Below, one piece after another: positions 1 to 8,080 of a stretch of 32,125 nt of DNA. The notes beneath the pieces are model-generated. The model saw only the letters and a list, made by a program, of their open reading frames with translations, had not been told where the DNA came from and searched no databases. The stretch is from Halobacillus dabanensis (GTDB lineage Bacteria > Bacillota > Bacilli > Bacillales > Halobacillaceae). The translations under genes and the position numbers were made by a program. The stretch covers positions 1 through 32,125 of the forward strand of contig NZ_FOSB01000020.1 in the NCBI RefSeq assembly GCF_900114165.1, written 5' to 3'. Positions within the stretch are counted from its first letter, which is position 1. Every line of letters starts with the position of its first letter.

Positions 1-150
1 GGGGCTGCGGGGAATAGCTCGCTTTCCGCGGGAGCGCGGTGAGCCTCCTCAAGCTTTGCTCTTCGGGGTCTCACCAAGCACTTTTTTCCCGCAGGAGTCT
101 CACCATTCCCCTCCGCCCCTTTGCCATATAAGGGTCTCGAAACCACTTAC
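1..150 (+). repeat. Bacillaceae-type intergenic GC-rich repeat, copy A
   Basis: A GC-rich, non-coding, imperfectly palindromic block. The left arm GGGGCTGCGGGGAAT (1-15) is mirrored by the right arm ATTCCCCTCCGCCCC (about 105-119). Inside it is CTCGCTTTCC (18-27), which also occurs in copy C at 20898-20907 and, inverted, in copy B. Later segments resembling GGTCTCACC and CCCGCAGGAGTCTC have counterparts in the other copies. I recognise this style of element from intergenic regions of halophilic and alkaliphilic Bacillaceae. The exact boundaries are uncertain, and the left end may lie outside the window. Confidence 0.6.
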
Positions 151-247
151 GGAAAAAGCTGCTTCATACACATGGTAATTGGAGAAGAATGAGCTCCTAA
201 TAAGCTATTCTGCACGCGGAAAGCCTGTTATAGAGCGATTTACGCTT

Positions 248-491
248 ATAACAACAGGATAGTGGAAGACAGCCTGCCTCGGTGAAGTAGTTCGTTACTC
301 ACATATATCGAATGGGGTGGCTGGGAAGCTGCGAGACTCCCGTGGGAGGAAGGAGATAGGTGAGATCCCGCAGGACGAAGTCCACTCCCCCACAGGAAAG
401 CGAGTAGCTTCCCAGCCGCCCTGACACTCAACCAGGCAACGAACCCCAAAACATCTCGAAATCAATTCTTCCACAATCCTGCCATTTTGTT
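248..491 (-). repeat. Bacillaceae-type intergenic repeat, copy B, with terminal inverted repeats
   Basis: A long imperfect palindrome. The left end (AACAACAGGATAGTGGAAG, 250-268) mirrors the right end (468-491, CTTCCACAATCCTGCC then TTTTGTT). The inner arms GGCTGGGAAGCT and AGCTTCCCAGCC are also complementary. Positions 385-414 match positions 20886-20915 of copy C exactly over 30 bases in inverted orientation. No plausible gene lies here: the open frame over this stretch has no ribosome binding site and follows the repeat. It could be a MITE-like element or a structured RNA. Confidence 0.7.
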
Positions 492-540
492 GAATAACTA
501 TAATACTCAGTTGGTAATTTCCCGGGCAATATTCGACAGT

Positions 541-2298
541 TCATTGCAATAATTTCTTAAGTTTATTAATAGGCTGGCTCCTTCTGGCTAGATTATAATT
601 TTTGAATGGACAACCTTTCTCGGCAATACGTGCAGGAATCGTTTTAATTGAAAATGATTCTGGCTTCAAACCCTCCACCACTTCTTCCCAATATAAAGGG
701 GTGGCGACAGTAGCTTCTTCTGTAGCCCTCGGGGAATAGGGAGCAATAATTGTCTTTCCTTCTGCATGTTGGACATAATCGATGTAAAGGCGGTCGCCAC
801 GATTTTTCTTCAAACGCTCCACAGTGAATAAATCAGGTTCTTCTTGTATGAGCAGGGTAGCAAGAGTTTCTGTTATTTTCCTCGTTTCTTCGTAAGATAA
901 ATCTCCTTCCTGAATGGGGATATGGATTTGCATCCCTTTATTACCTGAAGTTTTTATAAAACTCACTACTTCCAGTTCATCCAATAGGTGCTTTAATAAA
1001 TTAGCAGCCGTAATGGCGTAATGGAAATAACTACGGTCGGGTGGGTCGAGATCAATGACAATCTCATCAGGTTCCTGTCCGCCTGCTTTTTCAAAAGGAA
1101 TATGGTATTCTAGTGCCCCTTGATTCGCAACCCATAAAAGGGACAATAGCTGATCACATATCATGAATGGCTCTCCGTTCTCCATCCAAGTCTTTAAATA
1201 GTCTGGGGCATGATCAGGACGGTGCTTTTGGAAAAAGGATTCTTCATTAATTCCATCCGGGTATCTGATCAATGTCAGCTTTTTTTCGTTTATGAAAGGT
1301 AACATGTGAGGTGCGATTTCCCTCATATAACACAAAAAGTCCTCTTTCGTTAGGTGAGACCATAGGTGCTTTTCTACATGAGAGGGTTCAAATGTACTTG
1401 GAAAAAGAGAGAGATCCCATTTCAGTTTTGCTTCCGTACATTCTTCGGCAGAAAGGTCGAACCTGAATTGATGAAACATTGGTTCCCTGAATTCTTCCTC
1501 TTCCGCATTTAAACAATGGATATCGACACATACACTCGGCTGGAGAACCCAGGTTTGTTTTTCCTTTTTTCCATGCTCTTTAAAGAAAGTTTTTAGGGTT
1601 TCATTTTCATCGTCAGAAAGGCCGTGCTTGAACTTTCCGAGGGACTGGACACTTTCTCTTGTATAGATGCCTGCCTCGTAATAACTATTTTTTAGATCGT
1701 AAGTTTGTAAAAAGCAGGATACCGTCCTCCACTGTTTCCATTTCAGCCACTGTTGTCCCCGCTCCCCTTGCTGGTAAGTACTTTTTTTCAGCTTTGCAAC
1801 AATGCCTTCAGCCAGATGTAACTCTGCTATAGTTTGGATATCCTGTAGCCTTTCAAATGTTTGTGCTTCCTGAATATATGGGTGCGCTATGGTTGTGACG
1901 ATTTTCGTTGTTTCCTTTTTTCGTTTTGTTAGTGGCAGTGATAGCTTGCGGGTGGCATCAAAAGCAATGAAAGTAGCTGGTCGTTGTTTTGCTGCCTCCT
2001 GGATTCTTGTTTGTTTTCGCATTCGTCCTCTCGTTTGAAGAGCTTGGAAGTTACTTTGATAAGGTGTATTTAAAATCGTTAATTCTCCATCAAGGGAAAA
2101 GGGGATTAACTTCTTAGGTATATTGATTTCCGATATTTCCGGAAAACGATCACTCAAATCCTTTCCATTTCGGCTCCATAATTTAATGCCCTCTTCTGTG
2201 GCTTCCAGGACCGCCCGGAAGCCATCATACTTGATTTCATAGATCCAGTCTTCTCCCTCGGGCAAGTCGGTCGTAGCGGTCAGTAACATCGGTTTCAT
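541..2298 (-). CDS. ligD: LigD: ATP-dependent DNA ligase/polymerase of bacterial NHEJ
   Basis: Bifunctional end-joining enzyme that seals Ku-bound double-strand breaks. The N-terminal half is an ATP-dependent ligase domain: the adenylation motif KYDG is at residues 23-26, with Lys23 the expected nucleotidyl acceptor. The C-terminal half is a LigD primase/polymerase domain with IVIDLDPP at about 413-420 (Asp416 and Asp418 likely metal ligands), followed by KTSGNKGMQIHIP and the APYSPRA segment. At 585 aa, with the ligase-then-polymerase order and no phosphoesterase domain, it matches Bacillus LigD (YkoU) rather than the mycobacterial layout. The start is set by an AAAGGAGG site just upstream of the ATG at 2298. 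It is divergent from ku, with about 250 bp between them. Confidence 0.93.
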   Translation of the reverse strand: MKPMLLTATTDLPEGEDWIYEIKYDGFRAVLEATEEGIKLWSRNGKDLSDRFPEISEINIPKKLIPFSLDGELTILNTPYQSNFQALQTRGRMRKQTRIQEAAKQRPATFIAFDATRKLSLPLTKRKKETTKIVTTIAHPYIQEAQTFERLQDIQTIAELHLAEGIVAKLKKSTYQQGERGQQWLKWKQWRTVSCFLQTYDLKNSYYEAGIYTRESVQSLGKFKHGLSDDENETLKTFFKEHGKKEKQTWVLQPSVCVDIHCLNAEEEEFREPMFHQFRFDLSAEECTEAKLKWDLSLFPSTFEPSHVEKHLWSHLTKEDFLCYMREIAPHMLPFINEKKLTLIRYPDGINEESFFQKHRPDHAPDYLKTWMENGEPFMICDQLLSLLWVANQGALEYHIPFEKAGGQEPDEIVIDLDPPDRSYFHYAITAANLLKHLLDELEVVSFIKTSGNKGMQIHIPIQEGDLSYEETRKITETLATLLIQEEPDLFTVERLKKNRGDRLYIDYVQHAEGKTIIAPYSPRATEEATVATPLYWEEVVEGLKPESFSIKTIPARIAEKGCPFKNYNLARRSQPINKLKKLLQ

Positions 2299-2550
2299 GG
2301 ACAGCCTCCTTTTTTATAAGATGAGAAAGTAAAAATTTTTGCCCTCACAACCAAGTAGTGTCAAGCGCGCTGGTAGATCTTCCGGACGTAAGCAATCCGT
2401 CCTGCGAAAGGACATACCACCTTTCTCCGGGTGCTACTTATGCGTGTCGGATTTAACAGGGCTCTTGCACTTTTCTTATTTATTTTGTCCATAATGGCGG
2501 AACATATTTTTCTTCAATACGTGAATGCTATGGAAAAAGGAGTGGGCGGC

Positions 2551-3387
2551 ATGCACACGATGTGGAAAGGGACGATCAGTTTTGGGCTTGTCAATATCCC
2601 TGTCAAGCTTCATGCAGCAACCGAAAATAAGGATATAAAATTGAGACAACTTCATGAGGAATGCAAATCACCTGTGGAATATGAAAAGCGGTGTCCGGTC
2701 TGTGAAAAGGAAATTGAAAGTGATGAGATCGTCAAAGCTTACGAATATGCGAAAAATAAATTCGTTGTTCTGGATAAAGAAGATTTGGATCAATTAAAGA
2801 AAGAGCAGGAAGATAAAGCAGTTGAGATTATGGACTTCGTTAAATTGGAAGAGATCGATCCTATTTATTTTGAACGTAGTTATTTTATTTCTCCAAGTGA
2901 AGGAGGAGCGAAAGCATATAGTCTATTACGCCAAGCACTTGGGGATACAGGGAAGATAGGTATTGCTAAAATAATCATCCGATCGAAAGAGCAATTGGCC
3001 ATCGTGCGGGTCTATGAAAACACGCTATTGATGGAAACCATCCATTTTCCGGATGAGGTACGGGCGATTCAGGATGTACCAAATGTTCCTGAGGAAACAG
3101 AACTAAGCAAAAAGGAATTGAGCACAGCTGTGACATTGATCGACCAATTGACAGCAGAATTCGACCCAGAAAAATATAAAGATGATTATAGGACGGCCCT
3201 TATGGATTTGATTGAAGCGAAGAAAAACAATGAAGAAGTGACAACAGCTAAAGATAAACCGAAGCCAGATAATGTTACAAATTTGATGGATGCACTAGAA
3301 AAATCATTGGAAAAAACGAAAGGAACAAAAAAGAAGAAGACAACAAAGCGGAAGACCACCACTTCTGGAAAGAAGAAAACCTCTTGA
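2551..3387 (+). CDS. ku: Ku: DNA end-binding protein of bacterial NHEJ
   Basis: Homodimeric ring protein that binds broken DNA ends and recruits LigD. I chose ATG 2551 over the frame's first possible start at 2431: MHTMWKGTISFGLVNIPVKL is the classical Ku N terminus, and AAAGGAG lies about 8 bases upstream. This gives 278 aa, normal for bacterial Ku. A Ku-core Cys motif (CPVCEKEI) is seen around residues 49-56. The C-terminal tail is very Lys-rich (runs of KKKK and KRK), as in Bacillus and mycobacterial Ku, where it contacts DNA and LigD. A possible promoter lies just upstream (TTGCAC at 2465, CATAAT at 2490, 19-bp spacing, weak). Here ku and ligD are divergent rather than in one operon. Confidence 0.93.
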   Translation: MHTMWKGTISFGLVNIPVKLHAATENKDIKLRQLHEECKSPVEYEKRCPVCEKEIESDEIVKAYEYAKNKFVVLDKEDLDQLKKEQEDKAVEIMDFVKLEEIDPIYFERSYFISPSEGGAKAYSLLRQALGDTGKIGIAKIIIRSKEQLAIVRVYENTLLMETIHFPDEVRAIQDVPNVPEETELSKKELSTAVTLIDQLTAEFDPEKYKDDYRTALMDLIEAKKNNEEVTTAKDKPKPDNVTNLMDALEKSLEKTKGTKKKKTTKRKTTTSGKKKTS

Positions 3388-3757
3388 TTATCTTCCTTAC
3401 AGACTTTACACCTGTTTATCATGGTTGATTCAAAGTGGAGAAATGAGTATAGGGATTGAAAAATCAGAAGAATTGTTCAAATGCGCTTATCAAGTTTTTA
3501 TGAAGTCGTCCGGACGGACAATCCGTGTACGATTAACAGAACGAGTATGAGACCTTCGCGGTTTTATACTCGTTTCTTATTTACCATGAAATTATAAAAT
3601 TTTCCAAATGACTTTGAGAGGGAGACAGAAAAAACAGAAATTAACCAAAACCTTTTCTTTAAAGAAGAGGACAAGTTCCTCTATAATAAGAGGTAATAAA
3701 AATGTCAGAAAAATCAAAACCATTCATCATATACTCAGAAAAAAGGGGGCAGAGGAC
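3388..3757. other. 370-bp gap between ku and eutB
   Basis: This gap holds the ku downstream hairpin at about 3540-3574 and the leader of eutB. The eutB frame stays open back to 3608, but that 50-residue extension is Lys/Arg/Ser-rich, has no family resemblance and no good ribosome binding site, so I treat it as untranslated. TTAACCAA (3641-3648) is the complement of the TTGGTTAA core reported for Bacillus PucR sites. No RNA gene or other coding sequence was recognised. Confidence 0.5.
3540..3581 (+). terminator. Hairpin after ku, probable terminator
   Basis: AACGAGTAT (from 3540) pairs with ATACTCGTT (ending 3574), with a further short inner ACC/GGT stem around a TTCG-containing loop. The downstream sequence TTCTTATTT is T-rich but interrupted. 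It lies about 150 bp after the ku stop and could end ku transcripts or attenuate entry into eutB. Confidence 0.55.
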
Positions 3758-4729
3758 ATGGACGATTTTTCTGTATCACTACGAGATGTATGGAGGGCAA
3801 AAAAGAGAATAGCGGGGATCATAAACCAAACCCCCTTGATTTACTCAGAACCACTATCCCAATGTACAGAAGCTAATATTTACCTTAAATTAGAACAAAG
3901 TCATCCTACTGGTGCCTTCAAACTTCGCGGGGCAGCGAATAAAATCTTATCCCTGGAAGAAGAAGCGCAACAAAAAGGGGTGACCACTTTTTCTACAGGA
4001 AATCACGGTATTGCCGTCGCTTATGTTGCAGCTGAGCTAGGCATTCCGTGTACGGTATGCATATCTAACCGAGTCCCTGCAGCAAAAGTGAATCGTTTGA
4101 AGAAATTAAAAGCAGTTGTGGAAAAGGTGGGTTCAAGCCAGGATGATGCTGCCGATCGCTGCAGGCAGTTGGAAAAAGAAAAGGGGATGACCGTCATCAA
4201 ACCATTCGACGACAAAGAAGTGATCGCGGGCCAGGGGACGATTGGGCTTGAGATAATCGAGCAATGTCCAGATATTGATGAGGTTATCATTCCATTGTCA
4301 GGAGGAGGATTGTTATCCGGAATCGCGTTTGTGATGAAATCCATTGATCCTTCTACCCGTATCACAGGAGTGACAATGAAGAAGTCTTCTGTGATGCTGG
4401 AAAGTTTAGGGCATGGAAGACCTGTTCGTTTGGAAGAGGAAGATACGCTTGCAGATAGTTTGCTTGGGGGCATTGGACTGGACAATCACTACACATTCTC
4501 TTTGACAAAGAAGTATATGGATGAAGGGGTTCGTGTGGAGGAGAAAGTGATTGAGAATGGTCTGTTGTTTTTGATGGAACACCATAAAATGATTGTGGAA
4601 GGAGCGGCTGCTATCGGGGTCGGTCACGCCTTGGTCCACAAAGGACAATTACAAAAGAATACCGCCATTATCGTAACGGGAAACAATATTGATCATGAAG
4701 TCATAACAGGATTGTTAAGGCAATCTTGA
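3758..4729 (+). CDS. eutB: EutB-like threonine dehydratase-family PLP enzyme, (hydroxy)ectoine utilization
   Basis: Fold-type II PLP enzyme of the serine/threonine dehydratase family. ATG 3758 is preceded by AAAAGGGGG and gives 323 aa, the expected EutB size. The PLP lysine is Lys55 in TGAFKLRGA, and the phosphate-binding loop is GGGLLSG at about 182-188. There is no C-terminal ACT regulatory domain, so it is a catabolic type rather than a biosynthetic IlvA. In proteobacterial ectoine clusters EutB, with EutA and EutC, is assigned to converting hydroxyectoine to ectoine. Dehydration of a beta-hydroxy amino acid would be its natural chemistry (inference). It sits 16 bp upstream of a PucR-family regulator, and the rest of the ectoine genes are 7 kb away. 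An ordinary threonine/serine dehydratase remains possible. Confidence 0.78.
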   Translation: MDDFSVSLRDVWRAKKRIAGIINQTPLIYSEPLSQCTEANIYLKLEQSHPTGAFKLRGAANKILSLEEEAQQKGVTTFSTGNHGIAVAYVAAELGIPCTVCISNRVPAAKVNRLKKLKAVVEKVGSSQDDAADRCRQLEKEKGMTVIKPFDDKEVIAGQGTIGLEIIEQCPDIDEVIIPLSGGGLLSGIAFVMKSIDPSTRITGVTMKKSSVMLESLGHGRPVRLEEEDTLADSLLGGIGLDNHYTFSLTKKYMDEGVRVEEKVIENGLLFLMEHHKMIVEGAAAIGVGHALVHKGQLQKNTAIIVTGNNIDHEVITGLLRQS

Positions 4730-4745
4730 ACGGGGAGGGAAAAAG

Positions 4746-6413
4746 ATGGGGGTTGCAGTTGGAGATATTCTGAAACTTCCCGTGCTGGAACAGGCAACAT
4801 TACAGACGGAACTGTATGAGAGAAAAGTGGAGTGGATTTCTGTTATCGAAACCCCTGTAGAGAATTTTGTAAGGAATAATGAATTTGTGTTAAGTACAGG
4901 AGTGGGGTGTGCCAATGATGTGCATGCTCTTGAGGAATATGTGCAGGATGTGATTCGTTCTGATGCCTCTGTGCTCGCTTTTGCTACGGGTCGGTATATT
5001 TATAAAATCCCGGATCGTATCGTAAAACTGGCGGAAAAGCATGAGTTGGTCGTTATGGAGATTCCATGGGAAGTGAGATTTGGGGACATCCTACAAGATG
5101 TATTACGATTGATTGGGGAAGAAAAACAGACCGAACAACGAAGAACGGAAGAAATTCGTCAAGAGTTAATCAACTGCGTTTTGAATGGGAAAGGCCTCCA
5201 GGATATAACAGCGGTCATTTACAAGAATACTGGAATCCCTACAGCCATTAGTGATCACAATAAACAAATTAGGGCAAACCAACACTTTGACCGTTATTGG
5301 ATTGATGTTTTGAATGGAAATGAACAGGAAGCGGGCACTCTGATAGAGATGGAATGGCAGGTCGATCATCCCCTTTGTCATTACATTGAAACCTATCAAA
5401 TCGGTGAACATGTGTGTCATCAGTTAACCATTCTCTCTAACTATAAAAAGCAAGGGTATGTATTGTTCAAACCGGAAGATCCGGATGAACTGAATCCAAC
5501 AACCTTCCATATATTAGAACATGCCTTAACAGCCTGTGCGCTTTATTTTGTAAAAGAAAACGCGATAGAAATGACAGAAATTCGTCTTAAGGATAATTTC
5601 CTTTTGGATTTGGCTAAACGAGATGTGGTGATAGATCGTTCTCTCTTATCAAAAGCCCAGCTGCTCGGTTATGATTTGGAGAAGCCGTATATTTGTCTTG
5701 TGGGCCATATTCAGTTTTTTCCAACGCTGGATAATCCAATCGGGAATGCGGTGCCCCACGTGCAGTCCTCTTCTATAAATAGCCGGAATTATTATATTCA
5801 AAAAGAGGTCACTCACGCAGGAGATGCAATTAAAAGGCAGACAATGACCACTTTTGACGAAGGGGAAGTGATTGTATTTCTGGAAACAGACCGGCCTGAA
5901 TACGAGGAGACAGCGAATCAGTTTTTAGATTTGATCGAACGCAGGCTGCACGAATTATTGAAGGGAATTACGATCAGTTGGGGAATTTCTTGTCATAAGG
6001 GTGGGTATCAAGTCTTTCATAAAAGCTATGAAGAAGCAGCGACAGCATTGAAAATAGGTAAGCAGCACGAAGAAGGGGAACGGACTTTTTTCAGTGATAC
6101 ACGAATGAATCGCCTACTCATGGCGCTATCACATGAAAAAGAGATAGGGGAGATCGTTCAAGATACATTAGAGAAATTGATTGATTATGATCAAAAAAGA
6201 CAGACGGAACTAATTCATACCTTCATGGTGTATAACAAGTACAATAGTAATGTAAGTCAAACAGCAAGGGCTATGAATTTGCATCGACAGTCATTATTAC
6301 ACCGGTTGCGTAACATTGAACACTTGACCGGACTCTCGCTCTTAGATGCAGATGACCTGTTTTTGCTAGAGTTGAGTGTGCGGCTTTGGTTGTTGAAAAA
6401 AGTAGAAAGATAG
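4746..6413 (+). CDS. PucR-family transcriptional regulator
   Basis: 555-aa regulator. The N-terminal PucR ligand-sensing domain covers about residues 7-125 (starts VGDILKLPVLEQATL and contains NEFVLSTG). A middle GGDEF-like/CdaR-type region follows. The C-terminal PucR-type helix-turn-helix is at about residues 499-530 (NVSQTARAMNLHRQSLLHRL). There is no membrane segment. It starts at ATG 4746, ten bases after a GGGAGG site. It is very likely co-transcribed with eutB and ends at the terminator at 6412. PucR-family proteins activate purine, amino-acid and related nitrogen catabolism genes. By position this one probably controls the (hydroxy)ectoine locus, replacing the GntR/MocR-type EnuR of Proteobacteria. 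That role is inference. Confidence 0.85.
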   Translation: MGVAVGDILKLPVLEQATLQTELYERKVEWISVIETPVENFVRNNEFVLSTGVGCANDVHALEEYVQDVIRSDASVLAFATGRYIYKIPDRIVKLAEKHELVVMEIPWEVRFGDILQDVLRLIGEEKQTEQRRTEEIRQELINCVLNGKGLQDITAVIYKNTGIPTAISDHNKQIRANQHFDRYWIDVLNGNEQEAGTLIEMEWQVDHPLCHYIETYQIGEHVCHQLTILSNYKKQGYVLFKPEDPDELNPTTFHILEHALTACALYFVKENAIEMTEIRLKDNFLLDLAKRDVVIDRSLLSKAQLLGYDLEKPYICLVGHIQFFPTLDNPIGNAVPHVQSSSINSRNYYIQKEVTHAGDAIKRQTMTTFDEGEVIVFLETDRPEYEETANQFLDLIERRLHELLKGITISWGISCHKGGYQVFHKSYEEAATALKIGKQHEEGERTFFSDTRMNRLLMALSHEKEIGEIVQDTLEKLIDYDQKRQTELIHTFMVYNKYNSNVSQTARAMNLHRQSLLHRLRNIEHLTGLSLLDADDLFLLELSVRLWLLKKVER

Positions 6414-6446
6414 AGCTGCACGTGTAAAGGGTGCGGCTCTATTTTT
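6412..6446. terminator. Convergent terminator between pucR and the lipoprotein gene
   Basis: AGAGCTGCAC (6412-6421) pairs with GTGCGGCTCT (6431-6440) around a 9-base loop and is followed by ATTTTT. It overlaps the end of the pucR gene. It probably also serves the convergent lipoprotein gene on the minus strand. Confidence 0.8.
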
Positions 6447-6969
6447 CATCTTTAACGATCGTTTTCCATTCCCCTTGTGAATCGCCGCGCTCTTTCAGCT
6501 TGACTGTCCACTGATCGGCCTGTTGATCGAAGGCCAGCAATTCGACGGCTAGAATATTCTCTCGATCTGCTTCTGATAACGCTGTAGATAAAGCTTCAGA
6601 AGCCTTCAAATCAGCACCTTCCACTTCACTCATTTCCAGTTCTTGAACTCTTTCAGCTGTCGCTTGTTCCGGGAAAGACTCTGCGATAGCCCCATCTACC
6701 CAAACTTCCACCTGTTTACCGATCCATAAACCCTCCGGTGCTTCCGACACCCACATTGCACGACCTTCTTTTGCCGTTTCCTCATCCATTGGGGTGACGA
6801 CTAAAATTCTGTTTTCATCCTGGTCCATCACAAAGCCTGCCATATCTGGCTCAATATCTTCTGCTCCTGCTTCATTAGGGTCATAGTCATCTGAGGTGGA
6901 TGCCGCCCCACAAGCACCAAGAACAAGGGAGATGCCAATGACTGTTCCAAACACCCATTCTTTTTTCAT
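6439..6969 (-). CDS. DUF3221-type lipoprotein, function unknown
   Basis: Probable secreted lipoprotein of 176 aa. MKK, a hydrophobic stretch and the lipobox LGAC predict lipidation at Cys20. I chose ATG 6969 because GAGGAG lies about 9 bases upstream; the in-frame GTG at 6978 touches that site. After an acidic linker the mature part contains the segments GFVMDQDENRILVV and GKQVEVWVDGAI, which I recognise from the Bacillus DUF3221 (YobA-like) family, a small beta-rich extracytoplasmic domain of unknown function. It is convergent with pucR and divergent from the thiW riboswitch, so it is probably unrelated to either neighbour. Confidence 0.78.
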   Translation of the reverse strand: MKKEWVFGTVIGISLVLGACGAASTSDDYDPNEAGAEDIEPDMAGFVMDQDENRILVVTPMDEETAKEGRAMWVSEAPEGLWIGKQVEVWVDGAIAESFPEQATAERVQELEMSEVEGADLKASEALSTALSEADRENILAVELLAFDQQADQWTVKLKERGDSQGEWKTIVKDEK

Positions 6970-7080
6970 AAGAATCACTCCTCATCTTTATCATTGGCGT
7001 ATAAACAAGGCTAAAAGTTTCACATGACAGAATCATCCAACTTTGTTATGATAAAAATCACCAAGCAAATAAGAATATGA

Positions 7081-7177
7081 AACTACTAGGGGAGCCTGAA
7101 TGGGCTGAGAGGAAAGCGAGTGAGCTTTCTGACTCTTACGGACCTGATCTGGTTAATACCAGCGGAGGGAAGTAGTT
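7081..7177 (+). promoter_or_regulatory. TPP riboswitch (THI element) upstream of thiW
   Basis: Classical thi-box RNA. P1 is formed by AACTACT (7081-7087) and AGTAGTT (7171-7177). The conserved GGGGAGC and GCTGAGAGG segments, the CTGATCTGGTTAATACC element and GCGGAGGGAAG are all present. It is followed at 7209 by an intrinsic terminator, so ligand-bound RNA would stop transcription before thiW. Confidence 0.95.
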
Positions 7178-7208
7178 AGACTTACGTCTATCAACTTTCG
7201 GTATTCCG

Positions 7209-7238
7209 AGCCAGGTCTTCTTAGGATCTGGCTTTTTT
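7209..7238 (+). terminator. Riboswitch-controlled terminator upstream of thiW
   Basis: AGCCAGGTC (7209-7217) pairs with GATCTGGCT (7225-7233, one G-U pair) and is followed by six Ts. It lies 31 bases after the TPP aptamer and is the likely expression platform for transcriptional attenuation. Confidence 0.85.
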
Positions 7239-7437
7239 GTCGTAGACACCATCCAGTTCAAGCACCATCCCCCTCGAGGTTTAGGTCCACCCTCACTGAG
7301 ACAGAGAATGTCACGGCGAGTTTCATCTTAAGCTTATCAGGGAGGAGCGAGGTGCTTTCATTATTTATCTTTTTACCCCGCTGAAAATGTTGGACTCTAA
7401 AGGCATGGGTTCCCGTAGAGGAGAGGAGGTTGAAAAA

Positions 7438-7926
7438 TTGAAAAATACGAAACTACTTACACTGATGGCCGTCCTGGTAGCCATTGGAACGCTTGGTGCT
7501 CAATTCCTATGGTTTCCAGCAGGGATTGCTAAGGCATATCCAGTCCAGCATGCAGTTAATGTTATAGCTGCTGTAACTCTTGGCCCTTTACCTGCTGTCG
7601 TGATTGCTTTTGTTATTGGGCTTTTGCGATTCTTGCTGGGGCTTGGTACGTTACTCGCATTTCCTGGTGGGATGATTGGTGCTTTTTTGGCGGGACTTTG
7701 CTACAAATTGTATCAGAAAAAGAGATCTGCAGTAATCGGGGAAGTGATCGGTACAGGGATTCTTGGTGCTTTGGCATCTGTTCCAATTGCACATGTGTTG
7801 ATGGGAAGTTCGGCAGGTGCCTTAGCCTTTCTCCCATCATTTCTAGTAAGCAGCATCTCTGGGGCATTTATTGCAACGTTTGTTTTGTCTCGGGTGAAAA
7901 TTGAAAAAACTCTCTTACAACCATAA
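7438..7926 (+). CDS. thiW: ThiW: thiazole/thiamine-precursor transporter subunit (ECF S-component type)
   Basis: 162-aa integral membrane protein with about five hydrophobic segments. It is the predicted substrate-binding S component for hydroxyethylthiazole uptake, working with a shared ECF energizing module encoded elsewhere. The start is TTG 7438, seven bases after AGAGGAGG. An upstream in-frame ATG (7405) would add 11 residues with no ribosome binding site. The ThiW signature AYPVQHAVNVIAAVTLGP is clear, followed by a Gly/Ala-rich core and a short basic C terminus. It is preceded by a TPP riboswitch and terminator, and followed 8 bases later by a second TPP riboswitch driving tenA-thiDME, which fits thiazole salvage. 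Confidence 0.9.
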   Translation: MKNTKLLTLMAVLVAIGTLGAQFLWFPAGIAKAYPVQHAVNVIAAVTLGPLPAVVIAFVIGLLRFLLGLGTLLAFPGGMIGAFLAGLCYKLYQKKRSAVIGEVIGTGILGALASVPIAHVLMGSSAGALAFLPSFLVSSISGAFIATFVLSRVKIEKTLLQP

Positions 7927-7934
7927 TACACGGA

Positions 7935-8058
7935 AACTGCTAGGGGCGCGAGTATTCGCTGAGATAAGGAAGGAATTCCTTGGTCCCTCAACACCTGATC
8001 CGGATCATGCCGGCGGAGGGAAGTAGTTAGCTCCCCTTCTATCCTCTAGTAGCTTCCG
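7935..8058 (+). promoter_or_regulatory. Second TPP riboswitch, upstream of tenA-thiD-thiM-thiE
   Basis: THI element with P1 AACTGCT (7935-7941) and AGTAGTT (8022-8028), the GCTGAGA segment, CTGATCCGGATCATGCCGG and CGGAGGGAAG. No terminator follows. Instead 8046-8058 (CTAGTAGCTTCCG) can pair with 7931-7943 (CGGAAACTGCTAG, one mismatch and one wobble), which competes with P1 just upstream of the tenA ribosome binding site (AAGGAGG, 8067). This points to a different switching mechanism from the first riboswitch, possibly translational. Confidence 0.92.
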
Positions 8059-8080
8059 AAAAATTCAAGGAGGCTCCATC

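Noticed and set aside
246-449. 67-codon minus-strand open frame
   Set aside because: It lies wholly inside the palindromic repeat, has no ribosome binding site, and reflects repeat composition.
2431-2550. N-terminal extension of Ku from 2431
   Set aside because: ATG 2551 has a good ribosome binding site and matches the Ku N terminus; the extension would add 40 residues unlike the family.
3608-3757. N-terminal extension of EutB
   Set aside because: Basic, low-complexity residues with no translational signal; ATG 3758 is well supported.
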